A DNA stretch of 64,000 nucleotides, taken from assembly GCF_005280195.1 (NCBI RefSeq), contig NZ_SZPR01000018.1:341524-405523 (forward strand), in the 5' to 3' direction. Origin of the DNA: Streptomyces galbus. Its GTDB lineage: Bacteria > Actinomycetota > Actinomycetes > Streptomycetales > Streptomycetaceae. Of this stretch, positions 63,385 through 64,000 are shown one piece after another. Position 1 is the stretch's first letter. Each line of letters opens with the position of its first letter. The notes below the pieces were generated by a model that saw only the letters and a list, made by a program, of their open reading frames with translations, was not told where the DNA came from and did no database searches. The position numbers were made by a program, and so were the translations under genes.

Positions 63385-63444
63385 ATGGTCTGCAGCAAGC
63401 AGGAAACGGCGGGCGCCCCGACGTGTTGTCACGCGGCCAGGTAA
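63385..63444 (+). CDS. Candidate 19-residue Cys-containing peptide (possible leader peptide)
   Basis: ATG 63385 to TAA 63442-63444 encodes MVCSKQETAGAPTCCHAAR. GAGAGG (63370-63375) lies 9 bases upstream, and a second purine run (AGGGAGAG) abuts the ATG. It sits 45 bases before the HEAT-repeat gene. Three of 19 residues are cysteine, including a CC pair, which recalls leader peptides that sense an amino acid, but no terminator alternative is evident. Conservation could not be checked. Confidence 0.45.
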   Translation: MVCSKQETAGAPTCCHAAR

Positions 63445-63489
63445 TGCACGTCCCCGGTTGCGTCGACGCTTGATGTGAGGCTGTTTCCC

Positions 63490-64000
63490 ATGTTCGATCC
63501 GTTCATAGCGCCCAGCGGTACGCTGCTCGGCCTGCTCCAGCGAGGCCGTGGCGACGGCACACTGCACGCGCTGACCGCCCCGCGGGCCGAGGCGCTCGCG
63601 GCCCTGAACCACTGTGTGCTGCGCGACCCCCGCCGCGACTGGCAGGTCGAGAACCGCTCCCTCTACTACGCCCGTCTCTACCTCGACCTCGACGGCGGAC
63701 TCGAGGACATCGAGGCACACCTGTTCGATGTCGAGGACGCCTTCGACACCGAGGAGAGCCGCACCGGCCTCGCCCTCGCGGTGCTCGGCCACCTGGCCTC
63801 CTACGGCCGGCGCGACGCCCTGGAGCTGCTGCGCCGCTACGCCTCCGCCGGCTCCAACTGGGCGTGGGCGCTCGACGAGCTGGCGCTGCGCGACGACGAC
63901 GCGGGCCTGCGGGCCCTCGCCGCCCCGGTGCTGGCCCGCTTCGCGACCGACGCCGAGGGCGAGGCCGAGCTGGCCGCCGCCGTCCGCGACGCCTTCGAAC
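63490..64000 (+). CDS. HEAT-repeat-like protein, N-terminal part (runs off window)
   Basis: ATG 63490 opens a frame without stop to the window end (170 complete codons). The N-terminus is MFDPFIAPSGTLLGLLQRGR, followed by paired amphipathic helices (LAALNHCVLRDPRRDWQVENRSLYYARLYLDLDGG; GLALAVLGHLASYGRRDALELLRRYA; GLRALAAPVLARFA) typical of HEAT repeats. GATGTGAGG lies 11 bases upstream. It is probably a scaffold for protein interaction; function unknown. Confidence 0.85.
   Translation, partial: MFDPFIAPSGTLLGLLQRGRGDGTLHALTAPRAEALAALNHCVLRDPRRDWQVENRSLYYARLYLDLDGGLEDIEAHLFDVEDAFDTEESRTGLALAVLGHLASYGRRDALELLRRYASAGSNWAWALDELALRDDDAGLRALAAPVLARFATDAEGEAELAAAVRDAFE

Overview
The window is about 72% G+C, uses GTG and TTG starts freely, and carries mihF (sIHF), rbpA and smeA-sffA, which together mark it as the chromosome of a Streptomyces species. 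Gene content and order (carAB-pyrD-pyrF, mihF, gmk, rpoZ, coaBC, metK, priA, fmt, rsmB, rpe ... ribosomal-independent rib cluster, hisEG ... ppm1, rbpA, smeA-sffA) look like the conserved core region of that genus. I see no tRNA, rRNA, insertion sequence, prophage or CRISPR array.

Layout. 1-6908: the end of the pyrimidine operon (PH-like membrane protein, carA, carB, pyrD, pyrF), with several 4-8 base stop/start overlaps. 7232-17777: housekeeping genes for the nucleoid protein sIHF, GMP kinase, RNA polymerase omega, CoA biosynthesis, SAM synthetase, PriA, Met-tRNA formyltransferase, 16S rRNA methyltransferase and ribulose-phosphate epimerase. 17894-20589: a SorC/DeoR-type regulator and GuaB1. 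20842-26725: a five-gene set (cationic amino-acid permease, Lrp regulator, MFS transporter, DavA-like amidase, DavB-like amino-acid 2-monooxygenase) that reads as a lysine (or related amino acid) uptake and 5-aminovalerate catabolic module. 26764-32093: DUF5995 protein, uracil permease, thioesterase, MFS exporter and divergent ROK repressor. 32203-34614: large chitinase. 34847-38213: FMN riboswitch and ribE-ribM-ribBA-ribH. 38248-42604: hisE, hisG, a PH-domain protein and two CNNM/CorC-type proteins. 42699-53095: EccA-like TPR-AAA ATPase, small kinase, C39-like secreted peptidase, TetR, second chitinase, small hypotheticals, a second Lrp and an amidohydrolase. 53688-64000: ppm1, fxsA, rbpA with a sigma-R promoter, MFS, glycerophosphodiesterase, YczE-like/MocR divergent pair, smeA-sffA, ankyrin protein, a 19-residue peptide ORF and the start of a HEAT-repeat protein.

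Non-coding signals of most interest are: (1) phased arrays of the 8-mer GCGCAACG with the same 21-22 and 30-31 bp spacing in front of both the permease and the davA-like gene; (2) two chitinase promoters of identical design, each with paired 12-bp direct repeats and a DasR-like site between the -35 and -10 boxes; (3) a promoter-terminator pair with no proper gene (44838-44907); (4) several likely leaderless transcripts; and (5) many strong GC-rich terminator hairpins between convergent genes. Nothing here is a clearly new multi-gene defence or mobile system; the amino-acid catabolic module with its phased operator arrays is the best candidate for an undescribed regulatory system. All assignments rest on reading the sequence and on memory of the families; no database search was run.
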